Positions 21,866-32,558 of a DNA stretch of 64,000 nucleotides are shown here, in pieces. A program made the translations under genes and the position numbers. The notes below the pieces were generated by a model, which was given only the letters and a program-made list of their open reading frames with translations, was not told the DNA's origin and did no database searches. The stretch's first letter is position 1; every line of letters begins with the position of its first letter. The stretch is from Rhexocercosporidium sp. MPI-PUGE-AT-0058 (Eukaryota; Ascomycota; Leotiomycetes; Helotiales): assembly GCA_020746875.1 (NCBI GenBank), contig JAGTJL010000008.1, positions 744,001-808,000 of the forward strand. Reading direction: 5' to 3'.

Positions 21866-23641
21866 CTATAGTTTAGCATTAGTGAGCCTTGGTCGGTGGA
21901 TTCGAACCTTCAAAACATCCCACGAGTCCCCATCTATACCCTTTTCACGAACCATTCGCGGTTCAATTGAGATTTCGTAACGATTCCCCACGCCTGTACG
22001 GTCAAGGCTTCCAGATTTTCCACCGCCCCAGAAGCTATCGCGATAAAAGAGGCTATGAAGACGTCTTAGTTGCAGATATCCTTCTTTGGTGCATATCTCC
22101 TTCCGTAGCACAAGTTTTTTGGCGTATTGAAAATTAGCAGACTTCTGGCCTAAGACAATAAAATTGTATACAAATGGCCAATATGACACGTCTGTTTGAT
22201 GCAAAATAGTCGAAATGTTACACAATATGAGGAAGTCTTCCGGCGTCCCACCCTGCATTGTTGCCGAGATATGGACAGCGCCACAGAGTCCTAACATCAG
22301 CAGAAAACCTTGCATACGCATATCCCAGCTGCGTGATGGCTCTGCTGAAATGAGCGTGATACCGGGGGAATACTCGAAAAGTATTGCGTGGCTGAAAAGA
22401 TCTGAGGATCGTATGGCCCCAGGCTCCAACGCTGTACGGATGAACATTCGTGATATTTGTAGTGGTTTAGGGCCAGCGGAGGTAAGTTATTATCAGTCAA
22501 ATAGACAAGCTCACTGGCTGTGCATCTCACCCAACTTTCAGGTGCCTGACTGAGAAAAATGAAGACGTTTCCTAGTTGCCCTTCCTTAGTACGATTCCAA
22601 AAATTAAGCTCCAGGAAAACACCATACTGTTTGCTGACGTACAAAGCGATATTATCGAAGCGAATCCCGCGGCTGGTGACAGCAAACTCATCGTTGAAGT
22701 CAGTCTGCAGGACCGAAGACCAGCAAGTAATCTTCGCCGACATTGTGAAGTTCGATGGCGATTTCGCAAGTAGAACACTATATTGATGATCTGGGTTTAG
22801 TGTCGTCTATGCAAACAATGACATATCTGTCGTCTTTCTGCATATTACTTCCTGGAGGCGAATGAAGGCGGCGTCGCCTTCTCCATACAGCAGCGGCATG
22901 TGGATGTCGAATTCCAAGAAGGCAATAGGCAAGGCCTTCAGCTCTTGTCGTTTGACGGTCCACAGCTCAAGACACGCGACAAGCTATGGATGAGCTTTCT
23001 AATTGCTGCGAGCCGTCAAGAATTGCTTTGGGGACTCCAGTCCTCCTCTCAATGATGTATCTGAGAACATTTTTCGTACCGAAGAGATGCCATGCAGAAT
23101 CGAAAAACTGCAGGGTGCGGGGAGCTATCGTCTCTTGCAACATCCATCTACGAGTAAACCACTTGCTATCGGCAAAGATGGATTCCCTTGGATCTTCGGC
23201 TCCAATACTGATCCCGCCTATAGTTGAGGGTTTTGTGCCATCGGAATTGCTAGAGGGACATGAAGGCGGCAAGTCTGAAAGGTAGACATAGCACTCCGCA
23301 GCATCCCGGTAGTACTAAGTCTTGCGTTATTTTCACTTCAAGGTCTATTAGAATATCAGGTGAGCCTTGAACATCGAGTTGATAGCTCCTGACAGTTCCG
23401 CACTGCTTTCCTTGTTGATGCAGCAAGTATCGGCCCAGGCATACTTGAGGTCATGCTCAGCAGCCTTCGAGATAAATTTCATGATCGTCAGATAACCCGG
23501 TCTCTTTACACATTTGCGTGCCTTCCAATCTTTGAAGCTGACTTCTTTTTCTTCCCATCTATGGGAGAGAATGGCATATCTGTTTTGGGGGTGATTGGTA
23601 AACTCTTCGAGCTCGAGTGTCTCTATATTGATGAGCTACAT
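21866..23641 (-). pseudogene. Decayed HET-domain protein gene (HET-E/HET-D type)
   Basis: Minus-strand HET protein recognisable along its whole length. The start at 23641 reads ATG-TAG-CTCATCAAT, i.e. M-stop-LINIETLELEEF, where HET proteins usually have 'MWLINT'. NRYAILSHRW ('YAILSHxW') follows. Near 23,450 come YAWADTCCINKESSAELSGA, the 'DTCCIDK' motif, and after a break YRDAAECYVYLSDL. Residues from 23,200 give FADSKWFTRRWMLQETIAPR, the 'WFxRGWTLQE' motif. A TGA then replaces the Trp expected before AVDRQTTRAEGLAYCLLGI, and a frameshift near 22,930 breaks 'FDIHMPLLYGEG'. The rest to 21,866 is carried by two overlapping frames (SKQYGVFLELNFWNR, then the C-terminal ORF). Several disabling lesions, some RIP-like. 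No NACHT/WD repeats are present. Confidence 0.85.
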
Positions 23642-25004
23642 CTCGTCAGTCTTGGGATTGAAGGATGGCAGCTCAATTCGATTCCTATTCAAACAAGCGG
23701 GGAGAGCAGAAAAAATAACACAAGATTGCCGGTAATAGCACTAGGAGATAGATTGCTGGATGTTGTTGTCTTCGTGCAGTTAGGCTTCTCTGCATGAATA
23801 CTTGCACTTCGTGCTCATTGGCCACGACGTTGCAAGGCTGTATAATCACAAAAAAATTGACTTGTATCTCACAGCCTTCTTTCCATCATTCGACATGGCA
23901 CTGCAAAGGACAGATTTTGATTCTCAAGCACTCTTGCTGAAGTCCTCCATTTTCTTGCTTCCAATCCGTTGCGAGCCCTTTCCTTCTCCCTGCAAGACTT
24001 CTTCAGGGCTCCCTATTGTCACCTCTAAAATCACCAAAATTTGCGTAACAACAATAATAACCCCTAATACAACAACAAATAACATGAAACAGTACAAAAT
24101 AGCTGCGGAATCGAGGTACACCGTATACGCCCCAAAAGGCTTCTCTTCATAACTTACACCAGAAACGCCTCGAAAAACACACGAGCGAAACGGAATGTCG
24201 TCTGTAAAACCCAGCGACCTTCCAAGAGCTGGAGACTTAGGATTGAGATATAGCCGGCAACGAGAGCTAGATGACGTGGAGCGCTAGTAATGAATGGTTG
24301 AATACGGATCGTGAAGCGGATGGGTGCTTGATTTGCGGTGACTGATACTCCAGGAGGTGGGCGTCGTCAAAGGGTGGGGGTCGCAAAGGGTACATACGTA
24401 AATATGGGGGAGATCAGTTAATTGCACGAGGAAGGCAGGCTCTCGTAGAAGAGTAAGTGTGGCCATAATACCGTAAAGTCGCATGTTAGAGCACCTGAAG
24501 TTTTACATGGCGCTAATAGCAGCTGAAAAGACAGTAAACAGGAGTGGAGTTTCTCTCTCTTTCTTCTTCTTTTTTCTTCTTCAAAAAATAACGATTTTAA
24601 TTATCTGTACTCATCGACATCTCGATAACATAATTGGTAAAGTAATGATACCCTTGGCGGCTTCAATTGGCGAGCGTCGAGTAGAACCGGTAGATGTCAC
24701 TACCTACATCGGTTACCAACACCTCTCTTTGCGTACACTACACGTATTCATAGTTGAGGTTTTGTACACCAGCTGGTGCAGTGACATCAACATAGTATCT
24801 CCAATAGGTGTGGATGTTGTAAGAAAAATGTTATTCGGAAGGTAGAGCTCCAAGAATAATGCAACTTTATTGCTAGCTAGCCTATAGAGTTGGGTGCAGC
24901 TGGATCTATAATACATTGCTGTCCGCTTGAAGTGATTGAAAATGAACCCCTTGAGACGTGCTTCTTCTCTATCCTCTCCACCAAGCGAACAGTCAGCTCC
25001 CGGT
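23642..25004. other. Intergenic DNA, no supported gene
   Basis: Contains one minus-strand ORF (24121-23924) with a single strongly hydrophobic segment (FMLFVVVLGVIIVVTQILVI). It could be an exon of a small membrane protein, but I find no supporting neighbouring exon. A short C/T-rich tract lies near 24,555-24,580. Nothing else stands out. Confidence 0.35.
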
Positions 25005-26482
25005 TCAACCTACGTAAGGAACTGACTCCCATCGTCCGTAGTGCTTCTCAATTTTCTTCCAGCCACTGACAATGCTTTCCCTGTCTATCAATTTGCTAAG
25101 TGGGCCCGCCTTCACAACATCAACGCCAGCAGTACTCCCTGGAAACATTTCTACCCATTGAGCTACGTTCTTTGTCCAAGAATCTGTTGCTCTGTTGAAT
25201 ACACAAATACCACTCTTCTCGATTCCTTCAGTACACTCAAAGAGAGTCTCAAGAGCTTCATTCATATCTTCATCCGTAGGAGTGAAGTTCTTGCCGAAAC
25301 TGTCATGTCGCAAAAACCAGATATCCTTGCTTTCATCAAGCACAACAATCCAATCTGTGTAGCTTGCGCCGAGAAGCAGGTGTCCAATAGGAAGGAAGGA
25401 GAAGAGTAGTTTCCGATTTTCCATCTTATCGCGCTCGCCATCCCCGTGCCAGACCGGGAGATGTCTGGTCTGCTCAAATTCGTCCGGCTCGTCAGTAACA
25501 TAGCAGGAGCGAATCAGGGTGCCGAGGGCTGGAGGGAGGCGACCAAAGACAGCAGAGAAGTGTATTGAATCGGGCTGAAACTTCAAACATTTATTATCAG
25601 CCGAGTTCTGCGAGAGTATACACAAGTCCTTGAGCTCTCGTCTTGTAAGGTTCCGCGACAGCAATGTATTCCATATGATTGCCAAATCCCTAGCATGATT
25701 CGCAGCGCTCTTATCGAAGTCAAAGGCAGCAAGGTGGCATAAGAATGTCTGCGTGTTGTGTTGCAACGAGAACAAATCTTTGGCTGTAGGTGAAGGTGAT
25801 GTTGGGGTAGGAGGAGAATAGCCTGATGGATGAGAAGAGGCTTTCGTGCGTAAGCTACTACTGGGATTCGTAGACTTTGATGGTGGTGTGGATACTTGAG
25901 GCCGGGTAAGCGTTTCGCTAGAAGTCTCCCAAATGTCGCCTTGTTTGTTTTGAGTATGATATTCCATGTCTTGACCTGCGTAGAAGTTGATGGCCAATCA
26001 CCAAGCTCTCCTCGTGGCCCTTGGGAATCGGCACTTCTGATGGGGGATTCATCGGCAGTGCGGCCGTTGAAAGGACTTGGACCTTGAGTGGAGCATGCAG
26101 GTTGAACGAATGGTAGAAGGAGCGAACATTTTGGACCTCCAGATGCAAGAGAAGGTTGTCTCGTCGGACTCTTCTTGTCGTGATTCAGTTGGGCATAGGG
26201 AGTGGAAATAGTTGTGAGGGTTGTCCCTTCCGGAGTCATTTCCTGTTTGCCATATATGGGTCGGCATTGTGCAATCGATTGAGTTGCGCCCAGACCATCC
26301 CGTTCTGAAGCTGGGCTCTTTTTGCTATCTGTCGGTTGGATTTGCGCAGTGGCAGAGGATGTGTCTTTGTCCATCTCTTCTAAAATGGCTTGCATGTCAC
26401 TGGAAGAACTGTTCGAAGTCTGCCAATGCCAGAGTCGTGCGATATTGAAGGGATTTCTTTTATGTTTTAGAGATAGAGGCAT
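25005..26482 (-). CDS. Hypothetical protein, two-frame gene
   Basis: Two overlapping minus-strand frames appear to form one gene. The N-terminal frame (from ATG 26482) is hydrophilic, Ser/Thr/Pro-rich and probably disordered (ILEEMDKDTSSATAQIQPTD). The C-terminal frame (25997-25005) begins with a low-complexity linker, then a folded-looking domain from about 25,800 to 25,005. That domain contains SLQHNTQTFLCHLAAFDFDK, FGRLPPALGTLIRSCYV, FLPIGHLLLGASYTDWIVVL and a final WKKIEKHYGRWESVPYVG. The 'LPPxL...FLPIG...VLD' order loosely recalls SMI1/KNR4 (SUKH) domains, but I do not claim membership. The switch from one frame to the other lies near 25,990-25,880. I find no convincing intron there, so either a 1-nt frameshift or a cryptic intron is involved. 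Function unknown. Confidence 0.5.
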
Positions 26483-27110
26483 TTTGAATACTGGTCGCGC
26501 CTATTCCAGTCACGACAGGGAAGGGAAGCTGAATATACAAACGAAGAGGTAGGTCATATGAATTGCTTTTTCGCCCTTCTTTCGATTGAACTTTTCCTTG
26601 CGTGCCTATGTGCTGCGTCCGTTATTCACTGCTGTTGGATATCCTTTCAACTGAGCGTCCTTCGAATGTAGCCGTCCTCTCTATCGTTGACAGACTCCGG
26701 TCTGATTTTCGTGACGTCGTGAGCAAGAGATTAAGGATTCCGACTGTTCGGGAGGGGGACAAGACCCTAGGAGGCTGAGGTTCTTATTGAGCCAGTGGAA
26801 CCCATTTAGGCTTTGAAATGGGCAAACTGAAAGATTGGTCGCAAATGATCCGCGGAGGACTGTTCTCAAATTCACAAACGAAAGCCAAATACAAGCCCAA
26901 CGATCGATCACGTAGAAAAGACCTAATGTAACCATTCTCACCTCCCGCCGGAGACACCAGAAGTCCTTCCATATGTCCTAGATCAACAGTCAAGCCCTGG
27001 AGAGGGTTTCCACAATTTTCAAGAGCTGCATGATGAGGCTCAGATCTTAGAAAGCTTCGTTACCTACAATTGCAAAAAGTTCGACATAGTTATGCAACAA
27101 GCGCGCCATG
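26483..27110. other. Intergenic DNA
   Basis: Short ORFs on both strands, none with a recognisable domain. Would include the promoter of the minus-strand hypothetical gene. Confidence 0.35.
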
Positions 27111-28376
27111 CCGAAGGAGCACTTCACTAAACATCCGCCAACACCTGTATCCTTGGATCTCCTAGAACAATTTCTTCTCAAGTAAGGAGAGTATTTGGAA
27201 AAGGACCCATTGGCAAAGCAAGATATGATGAAATACTACAATAACATGTTGAGGGTCCTCGACTTTTGCGTCGACACACTTATCGTCGCCATTGAAAACA
27301 TTATCAATGTCCCGACTACACAAAAAACCTTCCAGGCCCAAGCAGAGGATGTGCAAGAAGGCTTGCAAATGGGCTCAGAATCTCAGGCTCCAAATCATTC
27401 AGATGGCGTCACAGAGCTGGTTTCAACTCTTCAACGCTACCTTTGGCTATCGTCTGAGCTTCATACGAAGCAGTTGGATCTTTCGGAAACGTCAGATTCC
27501 AGGACATAACTAACAACTTTCTTGAGGATGTTCAAATGTCTCGTCAAAAGCGGACTTGGAAAGACAAAACAAGAGCATTTGATCCTAACACCAAGCCCAC
27601 GCACTCGTCTGTCAGCGTCGTGGCCCTAACGATGACATGGCTATGCCAAATATGGTCGAAGACTGTGGCTGGCTGGGATCTCGGTAAGTACATGGCGAGA
27701 CTGTGCAGAAATAGTTACTAATTTTGTTTAGCGGACATTATGGCAAGATTTACCAACGGCGCTTTTCAACCAGAGCTGTTTCCTGTTAAGGGCGGCGATA
27801 GGAATATGTTGATGCCCAGAATGATACACATTCAAGTGGCTGATAAAGGGTCATGGCATGTTGGAGCCACTTTGCCAGCAACCGGACTGCTTTGCTCAAG
27901 GAGAGCATTCGCGGCAAACCGCATTCATCGAATGACAAAAAGCAATTCAGTAAAGGCAGCCGCGATCTGGGCGAAAACCTAGTCTATCAATATCTCATAA
28001 CAAGCAAATAGAGTTCTTCACGCTACCTTGGATAACAGGGAGAGAAACACACCGAGCTGACTTTGCCCAATTGAGCGGGTGCCTCAAATCCTTGGAAAAT
28101 GTGTATCCCAAACAAAAATTGCTGGAAATCACTTCTCCCGCTTCATCGACTGGCATTGCCCTCCTTCTACTCGCATTCATCCCGCGTATGCCATGTGCGA
28201 AGTGCCGAGAGGTTTATTGCATCGATGAGGGATTCATGGGACGTGGAAATAACCCCCCAAAAAGTTATCCAACAAGAGAGGAGGACAACTGGCGCAGTTT
28301 CCCTGCTCTTGTTTGCGCAGAAGTTGAATTTACCCTTGAAATATGGTTCTTTTTAACGTGTCTTCCTTTTCTATGA
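27111..28376 (+). pseudogene. Broken gene of unknown family
   Basis: A chain of open segments on the plus strand, in different frames, looks like one decayed gene. LLEQFLLK, stop, then EYLEKDPLAKQDMMKYYNNM... runs from about 27,150 to 27,507. RQKRTWKDKTRAFDPNT starts at 27,542. A well-formed GT-AG intron (27,685-27,731: GTAAGT...CTAAT...TTTAG) joins VAGWDL to ADIMARFTNGAFQPELFPVK. Later QIEFFTLPWITGRETHRADF (about 28,010-28,070) continues to 28,376. Frame changes near 27,500 and 27,980 plus stops argue for loss of function. I do not recognise the family, and some of the breaks could be unrecognised introns. Confidence 0.5.
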
Positions 28377-29060
28377 GAAATGAAAACCACTAATGACATT
28401 GTTTTAGTTAGGTTGGGATGTATCTCCAGTAGGAAGTAATTAGTGTAGAGACAGGTACAGCGTGCGGACTCGCCTTGGTGGCAGATCTGACTGCTTTCAG
28501 GGCACGGCCGTCTCGCTTACAGACTCTATTTTAACGCCTTCAGCGAGGTGTAACCCAACGGATATAGGTGCATAGCTTGATTTGAGCTTCAGCTTTCAAT
28601 CAGTAGCATACCGCAGTAGTCTATTGACTTGCAAATATCCGCAATGAAAGATTTGAGTATCCTTAATTAACGGTTTAATCAATCGCTTGATATAGGCTAT
28701 CTCTCATTATTCTCTACATTGCTTTCAGTTTAGACCTGGATCTTGTTAGCAAAGAATCCTCTCATGTTTCTGCACTGGTTCTACCCGACTGCCAAGTTGG
28801 TGCAGGCGGAAGCACAACCCGAGTGCCCGTCGTCGCGAATGACTTGATCATCGAATGCGCCATTCACATGCGTCACAGCAGGTCTCTTTCCTCGAAAATA
28901 CAACATCGAAGTTGCGAAAATCTAACGAATTAAGGCCGAGTATCATTTCAGCTACTGCACGTAAGAACTCTACTTCTTCACATCTCTCTACCCCGCTTCA
29001 TAAATCGGCAGCTTACACAAACGCACTTTCTCTATTGCAACCTAATTACTTCACTCTATC
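28377..29060. other. Intergenic DNA upstream of the DUF1479 gene
   Basis: No coding signal. Contains the probable promoter and 5' leader of the downstream gene (pyrimidine-rich stretch at about 28,970-29,040). Confidence 0.4.
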
Positions 29061-30640
29061 ATGGCAGCTGTTGAAAGAAGCTCATTAGTTAGCTCGTTCG
29101 CGAGCACAAATCCCGAGAGGAGACATTTCAACCGCATCAAGAAAGATAATACTCCAGGTAACGTGTGGGCCACTTCAGAAAGCGAACTTCCCAAGCCTCT
29201 TGACGAACGCTTCATCGATGTCAAGAAGCGACTCATTACTCCCGATAACTACGCTGCCGTACAGCAAAGTTGGGATCGACTTCAGATCGCGTTGAAAGAT
29301 AGAGCTGCAGAAATTGAAGCTACTGGTCCTGAGGTGAGCCACGAGACGGACATCTCAAGTATCAACGCATTTGACAGCATTAGTACATTCCTACAGTTAA
29401 ATTCTCGTCTATCCAAGCAAATGGAAAATTTCCCAAGGAAGTTGCAGACCTCATTAGATCCAGAGGCTGCTGTGTTGTCAGTGATGTGGTTAGTCGTGAG
29501 CAGGCACTAGAATGGAAGGCAAGTTTGATCGACTATGTGAAACGCCATCCTGCTGTTGCCGGAACACCGCTCCCTGAACATAAACCTCCATGCTGGAAAT
29601 TATACTGGACCCGGCCGCAACTTGAAGCTCGCAGCCACCCATCTATCATCGCTTGTCAGACTGCTATGAGTAAACTCTTCTCGTGCAGTGAAGACGTGGA
29701 GGTTGATCTGAGCAGCCAAGCTATTTACGCTGATCGCTTCAGAGTCCGATATCCAGGTGATTCCAGAAGTCTTCCAGCCCATTTGGATAATGGATCGATT
29801 GAGAGATGGGAGGATGAGGAGAACAGTCGGACATTTCGGGCAATCTGGGAAGGTCGATGGGAAGACTACGATGCTTGGAAGATCGATCATCGTGCTGAAG
29901 CTATCGTTGATCTCTATGGGGGACCCGGAGCTTGTTCCGCATTTCGAAGCCTTCAAGGTAAATTAAGCATGAACCCGTCCAGATGCTCCGCTCATGTATT
30001 AGGATGGTTGAGTCTGTCAGACAACGCACCTCGTCATGGAACATTAGAGCTGCTCCCAGACATCAAACTCTCTACCGCGTATATCCTGCTTCGGCCATTC
30101 TTTGACCAAAATGGGAAGTTAGATATGGATTCGACATACTTCTACGGTGCCGAACCTGGAATGGGACAAGTTGTGAAGGAATCATGGCATCCTGGGCTCT
30201 TTATGAACAAGAGCATTGTTTCTGCTCCCAAAGCTGCACCAGGAGACTATGTCTTCTGGCATTGTGACGTGGGTTATCTGGCATCTCTAAAACACAGCTG
30301 ACAATCGCATCAGATGGTCCACAAAGTAGAAGAGGCTCACGAAGGGACTTCAGACTCATCTGTGGCATACATACCCGTCGTTCCTCTGTGCAGCTACAAC
30401 ATCAGTAATCTTGTTGAGCAACGAAAAGCGTTCCTTGAGGGGGTTCCACCTCCAGATTTGCAATCTCGAGGTGGCGAGGAAGAAGAGAAGAATCATGCCG
30501 ACAGGGGTCGACCTGAGGATATCCTGACGATTGAAGGCAAGCGGGTCATGGGACTCGAGCCTTTCGATTTAGGTGAAGATGGCATCACCCCAGGCCAGCT
30601 CGCAATTCGAAGTCTGGCAAATGAAGCGTTGGGATTTTGA
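29061..30640 (+). CDS. DUF1479 family protein (putative Fe(II)/2-oxoglutarate dioxygenase-like)
   Basis: 479 aa in four exons whose phases agree: 29061-29333, 29384-29957, 30003-30268, 30314-30640. The introns are 45-50 bp GT-AG. The translation follows the DUF1479 (YbiU-like) pattern throughout. FIDVKKRLITPDNYAAVQQS is near the N-terminus. EVADLIRSRGCCVVSDVVSR comes at about residues 110-130, then PAHLDNGSIERWED, where HxD is the expected metal-binding pair of the double-stranded beta helix. GWLSLSDNAPRHGTLELLPD and AYILLRPFF follow, then FWHCD-MVHKVEEAHEG (the distal His region) and SDSSVAYIPVVPLC. Several of these blocks become continuous only after splicing, which supports the model. Intact. 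The family is widespread in bacteria and fungi with no firmly established substrate; a cytosolic oxygenase role is inferred from the fold. Confidence 0.9.
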
Positions 30641-31157
30641 AAATCTTTCTGAGAATTCATGCTATAAGTGGACCTGAAATTGGATTCACTGGGCTAGTTC
30701 ATCAATCTGCAATGACATTATCTGGGGGCTGAATATATTCCCCTGTCTTTCCTATATACCTTCTCTATACGCTTGGACTCATGCCTTGGAGACCTATTTA
30801 ACAGAATAGTGGCGTTGCTCGATACCTTTGTGTTTGTCCAAATGACAATAAGCTGGTGCCTTTATTACAGCTACAATGACAACAATGGCAGGCGAAAGTC
30901 TACGTATGGTCTATGCTTTATAGTTAGAGACAAGAGAGGTGAGCTATGAAAAGCAGTTACAATGATTATTGTGGCGTTCTTTATTCACTGTGGCCACAAT
31001 GACATTGATATAAATCTGAAGTCAGTCCCTGGCTCGGAAGGTAGGTCATCAGCCTCACGCCTCTTTTAAACAACCTTAATCATCCTATGGGCCATTTCAG
31101 AACTGCAGTTAAACCCAGCAATTACATTTTTTCACCTCTGTCTCTTATCCCGGGATC
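30641..31157. other. Intergenic DNA
   Basis: 3' region of the DUF1479 gene and promoter of the amidoligase-like gene. No further gene seen. Confidence 0.4.
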
Positions 31158-32558
31158 ATGAGTCGACCATTCACATTCGGTGTCGAGCTCGAGATGATGG
31201 TAGCTCTGGTCCGCGAAGGACAGCAGAATCCAAATCCAACAGAACATTGTATCGTCAAATTTCCGGCCACGAACGACATAGAAGACATCAGCAAGAGCGA
31301 CAGCAAAGCCAGAAACGCATTCCCCGCAATATTCTACGCGAACAGAGTCAGAGCTGAGTTCAAACGAATCATACGAGAAGCGGGCTTCCCTCTTGCCTTG
31401 ACCGGAGCCGATACATGTGGCTGGGCTGTCGTTGGCGATACCAGCCTTCGCCATCCTCCAGATGATGCGTATATAGATACGGAAGGCTATGACTGGTGCG
31501 GTATCGAAGTCAAGACACCCGCTCTTCCATTTACCCCCGAATCTCTCCAAGCGGTCAAAGATATGTGTGCTCTCATTCCAAAAAACTTCAAGATCCTAAC
31601 AAATTCTAGTACCGGGCTCCACGTTCACATTGGTCACGGCGAATCTAGCTTCTCCACACACGTCGTCGCCAAAATCATGGCTTTCATTTATACTTTCGAA
31701 CCGCAAATCTCATCTCTTCACCCTATCCATCGCTACAGCCACCCTTACGGCAAAGCTATGCGCCACACTTGTCATTTCAGTGCTGAGTTTCAAAGGGTTT
31801 ACGGTGAGATGCCTCCCACACTCATGGCTATCACTAAGATTCTAACGACCACTAGACGTAAGGAGAGTGCACACAGAGAAGAACTTGCCTACCTTGTACG
31901 CACAAGAGCCAGCGGTAAGAATGGGAATTACAATTTCAGCGGGATGGCGGATCTCAATCTTGATGTTGATAGACCGACTATTGAGTTCCGGCAGCATGAA
32001 GGGACCATGGATGGCGAGTTGATCATTCAATGGGTTCAGTTGCTTGTCGGGATGTTAGCGTATATCGAGAATGAAGAATATGCATCATTCCTCAATTTTC
32101 TGATTACCACGGCGGAGAAGGAGAAGTGGCAGAAATTGGGCGATGGGAAGGACGCCGAGAGGGAGGCTTCCATGGGTCTCAAGCTCGCTGACGGGGCATT
32201 CAATATCATAGACATGCTTCGCTACATTGGTCTTAGTGAACAAGCTAACTACTTCAAAGACAAGGTGTACAAGCACGATATCCCTCTCCAAGCACTAACT
32301 CCGCAAACAAAAGGTAGTTGCGGAATTGAGTGGGAGTATCAGAATAGACTTGGAGGAGTTGCTAGGAAAACTGCCGAGTATCGGAGAGATGATGAGCGAA
32401 GACGTCTCTTTGAGAAGTTCAGGATCGCGAAATTGGCTGCGAAAATGGCGGGTGATGAGTGGACTTTCAATGAGGATCGTCCAGTGTGGCCGCTTCATTG
32501 GGCTGATCCGGAGTTCGTGGATGAGAGTGAAGAGAGTGACGCGAGTAATGAGAGTTAG
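31158..32558 (+). CDS. Amidoligase-like protein (putative ATP-grasp/glutamine-synthetase-fold amidoligase)
   Basis: 466 aa, single exon, ATG in good context (GATCATGAG). The N-terminal FTFGVELEMMVAL (residues 5-17) is the 'GVELE' motif of the amidoligase_2 family. GIEVKTPALPFTPESLQAV (around residue 115) matches the 'E-V-SP-ALPF' element, and STGLHVHIG (around 151) gives the conserved 'GxHVHxG' metal-binding signature. PTIEFRQHEGTMDGELIIQW (around 275) is the second conserved Glu/Arg block. After residue 360 the tail is charged and probably helical, ending acidic (EESDASNES). The family is related to glutamine synthetase and gamma-glutamylcysteine ligase folds and forms amide bonds. Substrates of fungal members are unknown to me. 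No damage seen. Confidence 0.85.
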   Translation: MSRPFTFGVELEMMVALVREGQQNPNPTEHCIVKFPATNDIEDISKSDSKARNAFPAIFYANRVRAEFKRIIREAGFPLALTGADTCGWAVVGDTSLRHPPDDAYIDTEGYDWCGIEVKTPALPFTPESLQAVKDMCALIPKNFKILTNSSTGLHVHIGHGESSFSTHVVAKIMAFIYTFEPQISSLHPIHRYSHPYGKAMRHTCHFSAEFQRVYGEMPPTLMAITKILTTTRRKESAHREELAYLVRTRASGKNGNYNFSGMADLNLDVDRPTIEFRQHEGTMDGELIIQWVQLLVGMLAYIENEEYASFLNFLITTAEKEKWQKLGDGKDAEREASMGLKLADGAFNIIDMLRYIGLSEQANYFKDKVYKHDIPLQALTPQTKGSCGIEWEYQNRLGGVARKTAEYRRDDERRRLFEKFRIAKLAAKMAGDEWTFNEDRPVWPLHWADPEFVDESEESDASNES

